Shown: positions 26,201 to 40,600 of the stretch, piece after piece
Layout of the letters: each line of letters begins with the position of its first letter
Position numbering within the stretch: position 1 is the first letter of the stretch
Assembly: GCF_045679555.1 (NCBI RefSeq)
Contig: NC_092099.1
Span: 12,786,076 to 12,850,075, forward strand
Reading direction: 5' to 3'
DNA: 64,000 nt
From: Salvelinus alpinus
Taxonomy: Eukaryota > Chordata > Actinopteri > Salmoniformes > Salmonidae
Translations under genes and position numbers: made by a program
Notes under the pieces: generated by a model
What the model was told of the DNA's origin: nothing
The model's input: only the letters and a program-made list of their open reading frames with translations
Database searches by the model: none

Positions 26201-29200
26201 CTTAAAACATGTTGGCTACAGACTCAGTCAGGGACAGGTTGAAAATGTCAGTGAAGACACTTACTAGTTGGTCAGCTCATGCTCGAAGTACACGTCTTGA
26301 GAATCCGTCTGGCCCTGCGGCCTACAGAGAGCGTGATCACACAGTCGTCCGGAACCGCTAATGCTCTCATGCATGCTTCAGCGTTGCTTGCCTCAAAGCG
26401 AGCATTGAAGTAATTTACCTTGTCTGGTAGGCTCAAGTCACTGGGTAGCTCGTGGCTGTGCTTCCCTTTGTAGTCTGTAATAGTTAGCAAGCTCTGCCAC
26501 ATCCGACGAGCGTCGGAGCCGGTGTAGTACATTTCAATAGTAGTCCTGTGTTGACGCTTTGCCTGTTTGATGGTTTGTCGGAGGGCGTAGCGGGATTTCT
26601 TATAAGCTTCCTGGTTAGAGTCCCGCTCCTTGAAAGTGGCAGCTCTACCCTTTAGCTCAGTGTGGATGTTGCCTGTAATCCATGGCTTCTGGTTGGGGTA
26701 TGTATGTACAGTCACTGTAGGGATGACGTCATCGATGCACTTACTGATGAAGCCAGTGACTGATGTGGTGTACTCCTCAATGCCATCGGAAGAATCCCAG
26801 AACATATTACAGTCTGTGCTATTAAAACAGTCCTGTAGCTTAGCATCTGCATCATCTGACCACTTCTTTATTGACCAAGTCACTGGTACTTCCTGCTTTA
26901 GTTTTTGCTTGTAAACAGGAATCAGGAGGATATAATTATGGTCAGATTTGCCAAATGGAGGGCGAGGGAGAGCTTTGTACACGTCTCTGTGTGTGGAGTA
27001 AAGGTGGTCTAGAGTTTTTTTCCCCTCTGGTTGCACATTTAACATGCTGGTAGAAATTTGGTAAAACGGGTTTAAGTTGCCCTGCATTAAAGTCCCCGGC
27101 CACTAGGAGTGCCGCCTCCTAGATGAGCGTTTTCCTGTTTGCTTATGGCCGTATACAGCTCATTGTGTACGGTCTTAGTGCCAGCATCGGTTTGTGGTGG
27201 TAAATAGACAGCTACGAAGAATACAGATGAAAACTCTCTTTGTAAATAGTGTGGTCTACAGCTTATCATGAGATAAGCTTATCATCACCTCAGGCGAACA
27301 AGACTCAAGACTTCCTTACGATTAGATTTTGTGCAACAGCTGGTGTTTACAAATATACACAGACCGCCACCCCTTGTCTTACCGAAGGCGGCTGTTCTAT
27401 CTTGCCGATGCAGCGTTAAACCCACCAGCTGTATGTTTTTCATGTCGTCGTTCAGCCACGACTCGGTGAAACATAAGATATTACAGTTTTTAATGTCCGT
27501 TGGTAGGATATACGTGATCGTAGTTCGTCTATTTTGTTATCCAATGATTGTACGTTGGCTAATAGGACTGATGGTAAAGGCAGATTACCCAATCGCCGTC
27601 AGAGCCTTACAAGGCACCCCGACCTATGTCCCCGATATCTCCGTCTCTTTCTCCTGCGAATGATTGGGATGAGGGCCTTGTCGAGTGTTTGAAATAAATC
27701 CTTTGCGTCCGACTCGTTAAAGAAAAAAATCTTCATCCAGTGCGAGGTGAGTAATCGCTGTCCTGATATCTAGAAGCTATTTCCGGTCATTAGAGACGGT
27801 GGCAGAAACATTATGTAAAAAATAAGTTACAAATAACGTGAAAAAACACACACACTAGCACAATTGGTTAGGAGACGGCAGCCGGCTCCTCCGGCGCCAT
27901 TGCCCAGTGCCATTTGGGATGGAGATGTTGTTTGAGACGGTTATAGGGTACTCAGTGTGCCCATCTCTGAGCAGGAAATGTTTGTTCCCCTGTGTGTCAA
28001 TGGCCCCTTATTCTGTTATTATTCCAGTGGATCATCAGCCATGCTCCATGTGAGCTACTAATGGAGCCGACACCTCTCTTCTCTTTTCTAATCAGGTCAG
28101 GGGTTCATGTTGTGGGGACATGTCAAGCCGGCTAGGCCTGGTCCCTGGCTCCCACAGCAGCTGTTTTGGTTATGGCCTGTCCTCACAAGGCTTCTGAGAT
28201 CAAAGTGCCAGGCCTCCCCTGGCTGTTGTCACCCCAGTGGCAGTACAGGTGTCACCTGGCGCCTACGGTGGGAGCAGCATCTGTACACACACACACACAG
28301 CCTGGCCCTTGCCCGACCTTGTTGCTCCGAGCAGCACACAGGGGCCCTGTCCTACAAAGCACTGTCTGTCCACATGTGACCCACTGTCACAACTACAACC
28401 ACCGACCAACCAGGGAAGGACCAACGACCAACCGACACAACCAGGGAAGGAACAAAATCACATTAGTTTTTGTGTGTGTGTGGGATCATTGCTCCTGTGT
28501 CCCTATGTAGCTTCCCTTAAATAGAAGTGTCTATGTTTAGATGGCAAAGCAGGTACAGGGCTAACCTTGGGCCTTGTGTTGAGTGTTTTTCCAGACAGCT
28601 GTAGGGAAATCAGCCCGACGGCGCTCATCTCTAATCAGCGTTCCTTTGAAATTGAACAGAGCTCATCAAGCGAGACACACTGGAGCTGCTGCAAAGCCTC
28701 CATTTCCTCAGATGTAGGGCAGAGTACAGATTGTCATCTTGCTCACCCTGCAGCCGCTCTGCATTCAGACTTCAGGCACACAGTTATACTGTAGTCAGCC
28801 ACACCCTACAGACTGGGGGAAAACAAAAACGATTTTCTACTAAACGCTAGTCTACACACAGCTCTCCGCTCTGCCCCCCACTGGCCTAGGGTCGAATAAC
28901 AGTGTCAAAGCTAGTCTTGATTTTTTAATAATGCATGTTGGAGCAAGCCTTCGGCTTTGAGCGGACACACGACTGTCCAGGGCTGCGTCCCCGAATGGCA
29001 GTGGCACCCTATTTCATATGGCCTCTGGTCAAAAGTAGTGCACTACATAGGGAATAGGGTGTTATTTGGGTCTAGTATCGCAATGGATCTACATGCTCAT
29101 CACAGCTGTATAGCAAAGAGCATGTAAACTCTCAGAGCCAACTGATGCCTGGCCTATGCCCATTCATCTACCCAATCAGAGCCTGTTCATACCCGACCAC

Positions 29201-29585
29201 ACCCTTACTCTGGCCAATCAGAAGCGGCTAAACACCTGACCCACACTAGCTCGGTACTGTAAGGGCTGTCCTGGCTTCAACACTTAAATCACGCAGACTG
29301 TAACTGAATAACAAGCTCGGTGGAGATTTCATTATGGGGCGGAATGGAGCCCTTTAGCCGGGTCACTGCTTTCCAAGCAATGAGAGAGAGACACACACTA
29401 CCCTCCCCATCTCTCTCTCTCTCTTACACACACACACTCCCTAACTTTATAAATCTAGGCCACAGTCAAATGATTTTGTCTTTCGAGGATTGATTCGAAG
29501 AAGGATGAATGGCTCCCGTGTCACAGCGTATTTCCTCTCCAGCTTGGGCATTCGTTTACATTGGGGCTATTGTTCCCGCACCTAG

Positions 29586-29635
<50 letters not shown>

Positions 29636-31581
29636 ACAGACAGTAGCGTGTATAGGACTAAGCCAAGATCTGAGAGATCAAGCCTCATTCACACAGGCTG
29701 TTCCCTCTGACTGTCAGAATGTGACACATGGGCGTTTACCCCTGTCAGTCACACCTCACTGGGCTCAGCTGCCCGATTTATCCCAAGACTGCGGCGGCCA
29801 GGCGGCTTCCACAGGGCCAGTTTAAAAGCTGGCCGGTTAGCGGCTTGTTCAAATAGAGCTTCGGGGCCGATGAGGAGGAACTAGGATGGCTACTGGGACA
29901 GACCTGGGACATTTCAGTTTGCCTGAAGTGCTAGACCAGCGCTGCGTGTGTGTTTGTGTTATCTCTACATTACAAGGCCCTCTGTCTGAGGGAATTCACT
30001 AAACAGCCATCGGAGAAAGACAAACTAGGCTATAGGCTAAGCTAGTAGAGAAAGGCGCTCAATCACCGCGGGGAGGTTTTATTGAAATGAATCCCAGGGC
30101 CTGAGCATACACGTTATAGCAGAGGTGATGTTATAGCGTCGGTATGCAGCCCGACATGGTCCTGGCAGAAGCAGATAAGAGGCTTCATCGGCTGAGTGTT
30201 AGCCGTGGAGAGAGATGCTTTCATGGGTAAACAGGGTAACTCAAAGATAGGGAAGGAACAGACACTATTTGGGCCACAGACAGATCTGTCTCTATAATGC
30301 CTTGCTGGCATCCTCTTTATATTGTGCCCTTGGGCTATAGTAATGGGCGCGATGATCTCCACTGGTTTCATTGGAGAGAAGATAAGAGAGACCAGTGTCT
30401 AGGAAACACAGGGTACACACACTGTGGTGGAAATGCGAGAGCTCAAGGAAACCACGAGGATTACTTGTACACACACACACCCACACAGCAACCCCATACA
30501 CCATACACACAAGCACACCAGTGTTTCCCCTATATTAATTTAGCAGAGGCGGGATGCCGCTGCTAAACCGTTGCCGCCACTCCAAAAGAAATGATTTCAG
30601 GATGGTAAAAAGTTTTCAGTGTAAACTTAAATGACTAAAACCAGAGATAAAGCATGTCGAAAATATAATGGAGCTATATATTGTTAAATAAGATCATCTT
30701 TGAGAACTAACAATCGGCAAAATAAAAACTACACGGTCAGCGAGAATCTACAATTCCCCAAAATGTCATGGCATGGGGCCCCTATTGATTTCGCTATAAT
30801 GTTTGAGTCACTCAGATAGCATAAGGACACGGGATAAGCCATGGAAAAATGTGTAGAATTTCATGTTTGCCTATCCTCACACACAACCAAAGAGATCCGC
30901 CAGTCAGCGGGGTGTAGATAATTCTCTATTGCTCTGCCCGCAGCAGGAGATAGCAGCTATACAAGCATCCCAAATGGCACCCTATTCCCTATATAGTGCA
31001 CTACTTTTGTCCAGGGCCCATAGGGTTCCCATAGGGATCTGGTCAGCAGTAGTGCACTACATAGGGAATAAGGTGCCATAGGGCTCCGTTCAAAAGTATC
31101 GCACTACATAGGGAACAGGGTCCCATTCTACGTCTCGCTCGCTGCCTGTGGTTAGATAGGAGCTGAGCTGCAGCCCTGTCCAAGGTTATTGACGCCCTGC
31201 AGAAATCAGCCTGTGCTTTCTGCTGCCAGTCACAGCCATCTGATATAAAGAACAGGCTCCACACTGGGTCATCTGGAGCAGATGAAGCATCAAATACTGT
31301 ATACTAGAAGTATCACTGGTTAGCGTACATGCATTTCAAATGAATAAAATTATGACATGATATCGGGAAGACATTATTCATACGATACGTTTTAAACCGC
31401 TGAGCCGGTGCCATATGCTGTTTGTGTTCATTTCGAGTGAAAAGTCTTCCTCAGTTGCCTGCAGGATATGTAATGCTTCTAAGGTTCTATTTGATCCAGA
31501 TGCCCGACGTCTCACAGCTGGAGGATGGGTTTCATTTGTGACGAGGGCTATTATTTTTCCTTTGGTCCTCTCGTCTCTTCT

Positions 31582-31617
<36 letters not shown>

Positions 31618-34600
31618 AGCTATAAAAAAAGCCCTGGTCCTCGGCAGCTCTGTGGGGCTAGCCTAACTGCACATGACAGCTGACACAACCAGGAGTTTGT
31701 GGCCCTGTCTCTCTCTCTAACATGTTCCCCCCCTCCCGTTCCTCCGTCTTCTCTGCAGGGGTGCTGTGGAACCTCTCCTCCTGTGACTCCGTCAAGATGA
31801 CAATCATTCGGGATGCCTTAACTACTCTGACCAACACTGTGATCATACCCCATTCCGGGTGGAGCAGCTCGACATTCGACGAGGACCACAAACTCAAGTT
31901 CCACTCGTCTCTGGTCCTGAGGAACACCAGTGGCTGTATGAGGTAACGGACATTTTGTGTATGATGATACCACCCCCTTCTGGATGTTTCAAGCTCCTGC
32001 AGCCCGGTTCATATTTGAACATAGCCTTCCAGCTGTTCTGTAAATAATATTACAAACACGAGTCATGACTAGGGAATGAGACGAACCTGCCCATGGGAAC
32101 TTACAAATAATGCATTGTAAACAGGTCATCTATGGCAGTATTCATTTTTAAAAAAATACACAGTGACAGAAAGTCTGTGTACCGTGTGTTTACCTATACA
32201 ATAAAGTCCCACTGGGCACTGACATCAGTTCAACGTCTAGTTTTGATTTACATTTGGTTGAGTTGTCACTTAACGTGAAGTCAACCAAAATTGTCAACCT
32301 GTCATTGGATTTAGGTTAAATGAGTCAGTCCGTTGTGGTTACACAGTCAGACAGTGTAGAGGGTAAAAGACTCCCCAGCCATAGGGAAGGGTATTCTGGC
32401 TCTCCAGCCACCCTCCCAGGGCCCTTCCTTTGAAGGCAGTGAATGCGTCCCAAATGGCAACCTATTCACTATTTCGTAAACTACTTTTGGCCAGTACCCT
32501 ATGGGCCCTAGTCGAAAGTCCTGCACGAAATAGGGAAGAGGTTGCCGTTAGGGACGGATGCCAGTCAGTGAATGCTGGAGTTTGTTCTCTAATTGGTGAC
32601 AGCAAATGGAGCTGTGCCTCTGAGCGCGCTCAGTTAGGCTCTCATTTCCCTCTCCAAAGCACTCATAACGGCATCACCCAGGCCGACCAGAGAGCCTCAT
32701 CCATTATGGATGAGACGGCGCAAGTAAAACCCCCACAACACACACCAGAGTCGCGCTAGGGGAACAAACACACACAGTTTGTCTATGTCGCAAATACTAC
32801 CCTATTCCCTTTATAGTGCACTACCTTAAACCGAGCCTTATGGGCCCTGGTTGAAAGTAGTGCACTGAGTAGGGAATAGGGTAGAATTTGGGACAAGACC
32901 TTTAAAAAAAGAAAGTGGCTGTTTGTTTATGTTGCTGGGCCGTCTTTGTGTGTGATTGTGTGTTATTGTGTGTGTGTGCTGTAGGGGCCTATATCCTGAC
33001 TGGTGTGTGTTGTTTTTAAAGGAACCTGAGCTCGGCGGGGGAGGAGGCTAGAAAACAGATGCGTTCCTGTGAGGGACTGGTGGACTCTTTACTCTACGTC
33101 ATCAAGGCCTGTGTCAACACCTCAGACTTCGACAGCAAGGTCTGTACACAAACACACGCACACACACACACCTACATGCACGCACACACACACACGTGCG
33201 CGCAAACACACACAGTGTCGACTAGATAACATGTTGTCACACGATGGCAGGCAGCTGTAGGGGTGAAGTAGAAATCCTACCCTACCAGTTTTGAATTGAA
33301 TAGATCATTTCTCGCTCACATTGACTTGCACAGCTCAGTTACTTGACTGGGAAGGCCTTCTATCAGCCCATATGTCTACAATGTTAATAGCGTCCACTTA
33401 AACGTTTATGGACTTCATCACTGGTCCCTTAGCCAGCTGTTACGGTTGAGTATCTCCCCTATAAATTTGGCCTGTCCTATATAGTGCACTACTTTTGACC
33501 AGTGCGTTTATGGGCCCGGGTCAAGAAAGGTGCACTATAAAGGGAATAGGGTGCTATTTGGGATACATCCAGTGTATTTATTGCTATGCTCATATCCCAG
33601 TAGTGGGCATCAAACAGTAAGGAATTAAACCCATTTGTTAAACCCAGATCTCTGTTTCTAAGTGGAGACATTTTATTCTGTTCTAACACCATGGGTCCCA
33701 TACCTAATTCATTACTACAGCAGGCCTGGGATGTCTCCACACCAACACACAGAGGCTGTACAGCTTATTGAGCACTATTTCACTGGAACAAACCTCTTAG
33801 AATGTATAGTGTACTTATTGAGATCTCTCTCTCACACACTCTCTCTGTCTCTCTCTCTCCAACCCTCTCCCTCTCTCTCTTTCTCAGACCTATAGAAACA
33901 TATCAAACCCGTAGAAACATATCAAACCTATAGAAACATATTAAACCTATAGAAACATATTAAACCCATAGAAACATATCAAACCTATAGAAACATATCA
34001 AACCTGTAGAAACATATCAAACCTGTAGAAACCTATCAAACCTATCGAAACCTATCGAAACATATCAAACCTATAGAAACATATCAAACCTATAGAAACA
34101 TATCAAACCTATAGAAACATATTAAACCTATAGAAACATATTAAACCTATAGAAACATATTAAACCTATAGAAACATATTAAACCTGTAGAAACATATCA
34201 AACCTGTAGAAACATATCAAACGTATAGAAACATATCAAACCTGTAGAAACATATTAAACCAATGAAGATGTCAATAAATCAAGTAAATGACCCTCCGCC
34301 CTTCATCTCTCTCTCTCTAGATTGTGGAGAACTGTATTTGCACTCTGAGGAACCTGTCGTATCGCCTGGAGCTGGAGATGCCGCCGTCGAGGCTGCAGGG
34401 AGCCCAGGAGCTGGACGGCCTGCTGGGAAGTGAGTCTCCCAGTAAGGATGTGGACTCCAGCTGCTGGGGCCGGAAGAGGAAGAAGAAGAAGGGTTCCCAG
34501 GAAGAGCAGGTGAGCTCGAGAATAACATCTTGGGTTGCATCTCAAATGGCAACCCTATACCCTATGTAGTGCACCCTATGTCGTCCACCCTATGGTTCTT

Positions 34601-37600
34601 GGTCAAAAGTAGTGCACTATAATGGGTGCCATTTGGGGACGAAACTTCAGTCTGAGGGTGGAAATATCACTTCCTAGGTGTTCAAAGGGAATGTTCACTC
34701 CAGCTGAGCTCCGGGATAACAACTCATCACTGAGTGGTGGAATTATAACACATGACACTTCCCTAGGCCTTAAGTGATTGTTCATTCCAAATGTTTGTCA
34801 AACGTTTTTTTTAAGATCTCAACAGTGGTCTAGTAGCAAGAGTCCAAGTCCCCCCACATCTGTTTTGTCTGACATGACGAAGTTAGATGACGGTGCCTGC
34901 CTGTCTTTTCAAATCATTTGGGACCGAGGCGCCGTATAGCTGGATCTACGCAACAGATGGCATGATGGGACGTGGACTCATTTCTCCCTTCTGAGAAATG
35001 GAAAACATTTGCCGACTTTGATTTTGGAGTGAACTATTACTTTGATTTTATTTTATTTGCATCTCTTTTAGTCCTTAAACATTAAAATACAATGTATAAT
35101 ACAATCACATTTTCACATATAACACACTGACATATTGCCTTTAACTCTTCTAGGAGCGCTCTAGAGAAGATCATGGCCCGTATTCACAAAGCGTCTCAGA
35201 GTAGGAGTGCTGATCTAGGATCAGGTCCCGCCTGTGCATATAATCATCTTCGTTATGATCTAAAAGGCTAAACTGATCCTAGATCAGCACTCCTACTCTG
35301 AGACACTTGATATATATATATAGTCAAAATTGTATTATGAACTGGGTGGTTTGAGCCATGAATGCTGATTGGCTGAAAGCCGTGGTATATACAGTGTACC
35401 ACGGGTATGACAAAACATTTATTTTTACTGCTCTAATTACGTTGGTAACCAGTTTATAATAGCAATAAGGCACCTCAGGGGTTTGTGGTATATGGCCAAT
35501 ATACCACGGCTAAGGGCTGTATCCAGGCACTCCACGGTGCATTGTGCATATGAACAGCCCTTAGCCATGGTATATTGGCCATAAACCATGAGGAATATGG
35601 CCAATACTCCTCGGGCCTTATTCCTTAATTAGAACCTCTAATCATGATCATGTGTTTGTAATGTGTTCTCAGTGGGACGGAGTGGGCCCCATCCCCGGCT
35701 TCTCCAAGTCCCCCAAGGGGGCAGAGATGTTGTGGCACCCAGCCGTGGTGAAGCCCTACCTGACCCTGCTGGCTGAGAGCTCCAACCCTGCCACTCTGGA
35801 GGGCTCGGCGGGGTCCCTACAGAACCTGTCTGCTGGGAACTGGAAGGTATGGCGAACACTACGGAGTACACACTACACAGCACCCAGGACAGGAGATGAC
35901 GAGAACACTAGTCTACTGTGTGTTGTTTTCCCCTGTACAATGAATAGTCTATTAGCTATGTAAAGTGAATACATTTTAAAGGGGAACTCTCCTCAGTGAA
36001 ACAAATGTCAAAAGTCACTTTTAGTGCTTTCTCCTAAACCCCCTAGTTGTTCATGTTTAGCTTCTGGGACAAGGAAGGATGCTAGGTCAAGCTAGATATC
36101 CAGCTGAAAGTCGTGTGTCAGTGGCTCTTGGTTATTTCAGCTCTAGGACATTTATCACAGGGGCTATGACATCATTGTTGTCTGGTTTTCTGAAGAAGAA
36201 AAAACATGTCTTTAGTACTATGGCTGTACTACAAATTTCACTGCGCCTATCCGGTGTATGTGACAATTAAACATATATATATATATATCAAGTGTACACT
36301 CTTAAGTTGATAGAGTCGAAATGTCCTCTCTGTGTCGTCTCTGCGTTTGTACTAGTTTACGGCGTACGTCCGTGCGGCGGTGCGTAAGGAGAAGGGTCTG
36401 CCCATCCTGGTGGAGCTGCTGAGGATGGACAACGACAGGGTGGTCTGCTCTGTGGCCACCGCCCTGAGGAACATGGCCCTGGACGTCAGGAACAAGGAGC
36501 TCATAGGTGAGGACCAAACACTGGCTCCATTACAGATGCCGGACAGATCTCACAACACCTGGCTAGGTGTTTAACGTATCAGATGGATAGGTGTTTAACG
36601 TATCAGATGGATAGGTGTTTAACGTATCAGATGGATAGGTGTTTAACGTATCAGATGGATAGGTGTTTAACGTATCAGATGGATAGGTGTTTAACGTATC
36701 AGATGGATAGGTGTTTAACGTATCGGATGGATAGGTGTTTAACGTATCAGATGGATAGGTGTTTAACGTATCAGATGGATAGGTGTTTAACGTTTCAGAT
36801 GGATAGGTGTTTAACGTTTCAGATGGATAGGTGTTTAACGTTTCAGATGGATAGGTGTTTAACGTTTCAGATGGATAGGTGTTTAACGTATCAGATGGAT
36901 AGGTGTTTAACGTATCAGATGGATAGGTGTTTAACGTTTCAGATGGATAGGTGTTTAACGTATCAGATGGATAGGTGTTTAACGTATCAGATGGATAGGT
37001 GTTTAACGTATCAGATGGATAGGTGTTTAACGTTTCAGATGGATAGGTGTTTAACGTATCAGATGGAAAGGTGTTTAACGTATCGGATGGATAGGTGTTT
37101 AACGTATCAGATGGATAGGTGTTTAACGTATCAGATCACCACATCATATGATATAACAGTTTGATGCCGACTGCGCAGTCGATAGGGTGGCGCCCAACCA
37201 TTGGTTGATACAATGCATCTGCAATGTAGTCGGTATGGAACGCAACCAACCAGTACAGTAGGCTATGTACATGTGCTATACAAGCACAGATCAAATAAAT
37301 GGTCAACCAACACTATACACTGAGTGTACAAAACATTAGGAACATTTTATTATATTGAGTTGCACCCCTTTTGCCTCAATTAGTCGGAGCATGGACTCTA
37401 CAAGGTGTCGAAAGCGTTCCACAGGGATGCTGGACCGTGTTGACTCCAATGCTTCCCACAGTTGTGTCAAGTTGGCTGGATGTCCTTTGGGTGGTGGACC
37501 ATTCTTGATACACACGGACACTTTTGAGCATGAAAAACAGCATCAAAAACAGTTTTTTGACATACTCAAACCAGTGCACCTGGCACCTACCACCATACCC

Positions 37601-40600
37601 TGTTCAAAGGCACTTAAACCTTTTGTCTTGCCAATTCACCCTCTAAATGGCACACATACATAATCCATGTCTCAATTATCTCAAGGCTTTAAAATCCTTC
37701 TCTAACCTGTCTCCTCCCCTTCATCTACACTGATTGAAGTGGATTTAACAAGTGACATCAATAAGGGATCATAGCTTTCACCTGGATTCACCTGGTCAGT
37801 CTATGTCCGGGATGGGCAACTTTGATGGGGGTGGGGGCCACAAAAAAACAAACTCATCATGAAGGGCCCCACTGGTTCATGGGTCTGCGTACCCACATCC
37901 ACCCCCCACCTTGCAAGCAAAACCTTTTAGCGGCCCCCCTTGGGACGGAATATACAAATATACGTTTTAAAGTTAATTTCTTGCAATTCTGCTCATTTTG
38001 CCATGGGGCGTAGAGAAAATCTTGCCATTTTAAAGCACGTTTGCTGCAATTCTACACCTTTTTCCATTGGGCAGAGAGAAGATTTTGTCATTTTATAACT
38101 CATTTCATCCAATTTTACTAATTTTGCCATGGGGTGGAGAGAAAAATGTGTAGTTTGGAGTTAAATGTTTGACGTTTTTAACACGATAACTGATGATCGA
38201 TGGGCCCCACCCCGGTCAGTAATTCGACTATGCTTACTACAGTACATGTTTAGATAGCTGGTCGCTAGAGTAACTTACCAATCTAAAATAAATTAGCTGA
38301 CATGGGCTAATTGATGGACTGCTGATGAACAACCAAATTTAGAAATTGCACCTTGTGTATTCTATTATTCTAACTCTCAACAGTAAGTTGAGACCCCGAA
38401 TGAGTTGGGTGAAATTGGGGGTCCGCATGTGGCCGGTGGGCCGCCAGTTGCCCATCCCTGGTCTATGTCATGGAAAGAGTATTCTTAATATTTTGTACAC
38501 TCAGTGTATTAAAAAAAAGGGAAAAGATGAAATGGAAAATAAGAGGTTTCAGATGAAGTAGAACCAGAAGATCTATGTTCACGTCTAGTAATCTAACTGC
38601 TGATTATATGCCCAGATTGCTACCCTTCATCCCAGTTCTTCTTGTTTTTTGTGAAATCACCCCTTTTCAGGGAAACCAGGTTTTTATGGGCTAGCTATGT
38701 GGAAATAATAATGAGTTAGTGTTCCAGCGAGGCAGAGGCAGCAGCAGAGCTTGCAGCCTGAGAGATGGGGGAGATAATGGGGGGGAGAGGGGCTGTGGGG
38801 TGTGGAGAGGTACTCTGGAGGGGCTGATCTTCTGAGGGAGACTCAGGGGGAAAAACAAGTGATTTTAACGCAGGGTCTGGGGGGCACTAATGCTATGTCC
38901 TATAGGAAAGGTACATGGCAGGCTGTGGCAGGACAACTCAAGGTGAACAAATGTAGCATCAGCAAAGTACAAAAGTACACGGTGTACTCTAGGTCTCCTG
39001 CCCTAGAGGAAGGCATCTGCAGTACAAATACATTATGTAAGACACGGTATATCAAAAATGCAATGAATGTCTCTTTATTTCCGTTTTGTCTCTCTCTCTC
39101 TCTCCCTGTTGCGTTCCAGTTTTATTTAAAGGTGTAGCTAGTTCATTTATTTGCTGTTAAAAAGTCAAATAGAACAAAATGTCTGTGGAGGTAAGGATGA
39201 GGAAGCAAGAGTGGGTTTATAAAGAAGCCTTGCCATAATCTCGATCGTAAATTCGTAACAGAAATTATAAGTACATAATACCCTCCCTCCCTCCCTTCCA
39301 GGGAAGTATGCGATGAGGGACCTGGTGAACCGTCTCCCTGGGGGGAACACCACCCTGCTCTCTGACGAGACGGTGGCGGCCATCTGCTGCACCCTGCACG
39401 AGGTCACCAGCAAGAACATGGAGAACGCCAAGGCACTGGCCGACACGGGCGGCATCGAGAAGCTGGTCAACATCACCAAGGGCAGGGGAGAGAGGTGAGA
39501 GAGAGGCTTCAGCTGCTGCTCAGACAAAGGGTGCGTCGCAAATGGCACCCTATTCCCGTTATAGTGCACTACTTTTCAGTCTACTGCTACTACTTTAGTT
39601 GTTTACTATATAGGGGATAGGGGTGCCATTCGGGATGCACACAGAGAGCACGAGGAAGGACAACTTGTGCTTCCACACAGAAGCTTGCTCTAGGCTCATG
39701 TGCTGAGGTTACACCCCGGAATGGAGTGAGAGCAATTTCAAACAGTTGAGAGTAGACTCATTTTTTAACCACAGAAACATGCCATGCCATGTATTTGCCG
39801 TATAGTCCTAAGAGGACTCAGTTGTAACTTCTCAGGGGTAATGTGTGGTGACATGCATCTCTCTGTCCGCAAAGGTACTCTATGAAGGTGGTGAAAGCTG
39901 CTGCTCAGGTCCTCAACACACTGTGGCAGTACAAAGACCTGAGAACTATCTATAAGAAGGTAAGGGAATGACCAGTGTTGGGATGAGGAGGCTAAATACA
40001 GTAGGGCTACGTCCCAATTATCTCTCCTTCCTGCCAAAGTGTGCACTTGTTCACTTCCCTTCATTGAAAGGAAATGGCTGGTGTATGAGATATGGCGGAA
40101 ACTCCCACAAGCCCGTGTCGCCGCCAATCCAATGCTTTTCGATTTGTGGGAAGTAGTGAACAAGTGTACACTTCAGGAGAAAGGAGATATTATTGGGACG
40201 CAGCCCAGGTTTTTGTGGCTCAAACTAACCACTGTCTCCTTTCTCTGCTGGCCTTTAGGACGGATGGAGCCAAAACCACTTCATCACACCGGTATCCACT
40301 CTAGAGCGCGACAGGTTCAAGTCTCAGCCCACCCTCCCCACCAGCAACATACAGATTTCACCGGTCAACCAGTCAGGTCAGCCTAGCCACATAAACAATA
40401 ATTCACCTAGATTGCGTCCCAAATGGCACCCTATTCCTCAGTTTTTAAAAAATTATTCCTGGTCCACATTTTTGTTTTTGCCCTAGGTTAAAAACTCAAA
40501 TGTGGACCCCTTTGGGGGTGCAGGATTAAGAAACACTGTCTTAGTGCACTATTTTTCACCAGGGCCCACAGGGTTCTGGTCAACATGAATGCACTAGATA

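Larger units (their letters stand above)
23045..27895 (-). mobile_element. LINE retrotransposon (APE-type), antisense to ctnnd2, near full length
   Basis: On the minus strand it starts near 27895 (GGCGCCGGAGGAGCCGGCTG) and ends at 23045 in (GATTT)n-like repeats. It encodes endonuclease and RT frames, now broken. A Tc1 copy lies inside at 23304-24905. It was inserted into hairpin copy 8, whose two halves flank it. It is related to the short tails at 10440-10725 and 18360-19270. Confidence 0.85.

Noticed and set aside
33893-34262. CRISPR or satellite centromere
   Set aside because: It is a 19-bp pure tandem array without spacers and only about 370 bp long: an ordinary minisatellite.
36583-37164. 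193-residue protein of MDRCLTYQ repeats
   Set aside because: It is the translation of the 24-bp intronic minisatellite, with no flanking coding signal.
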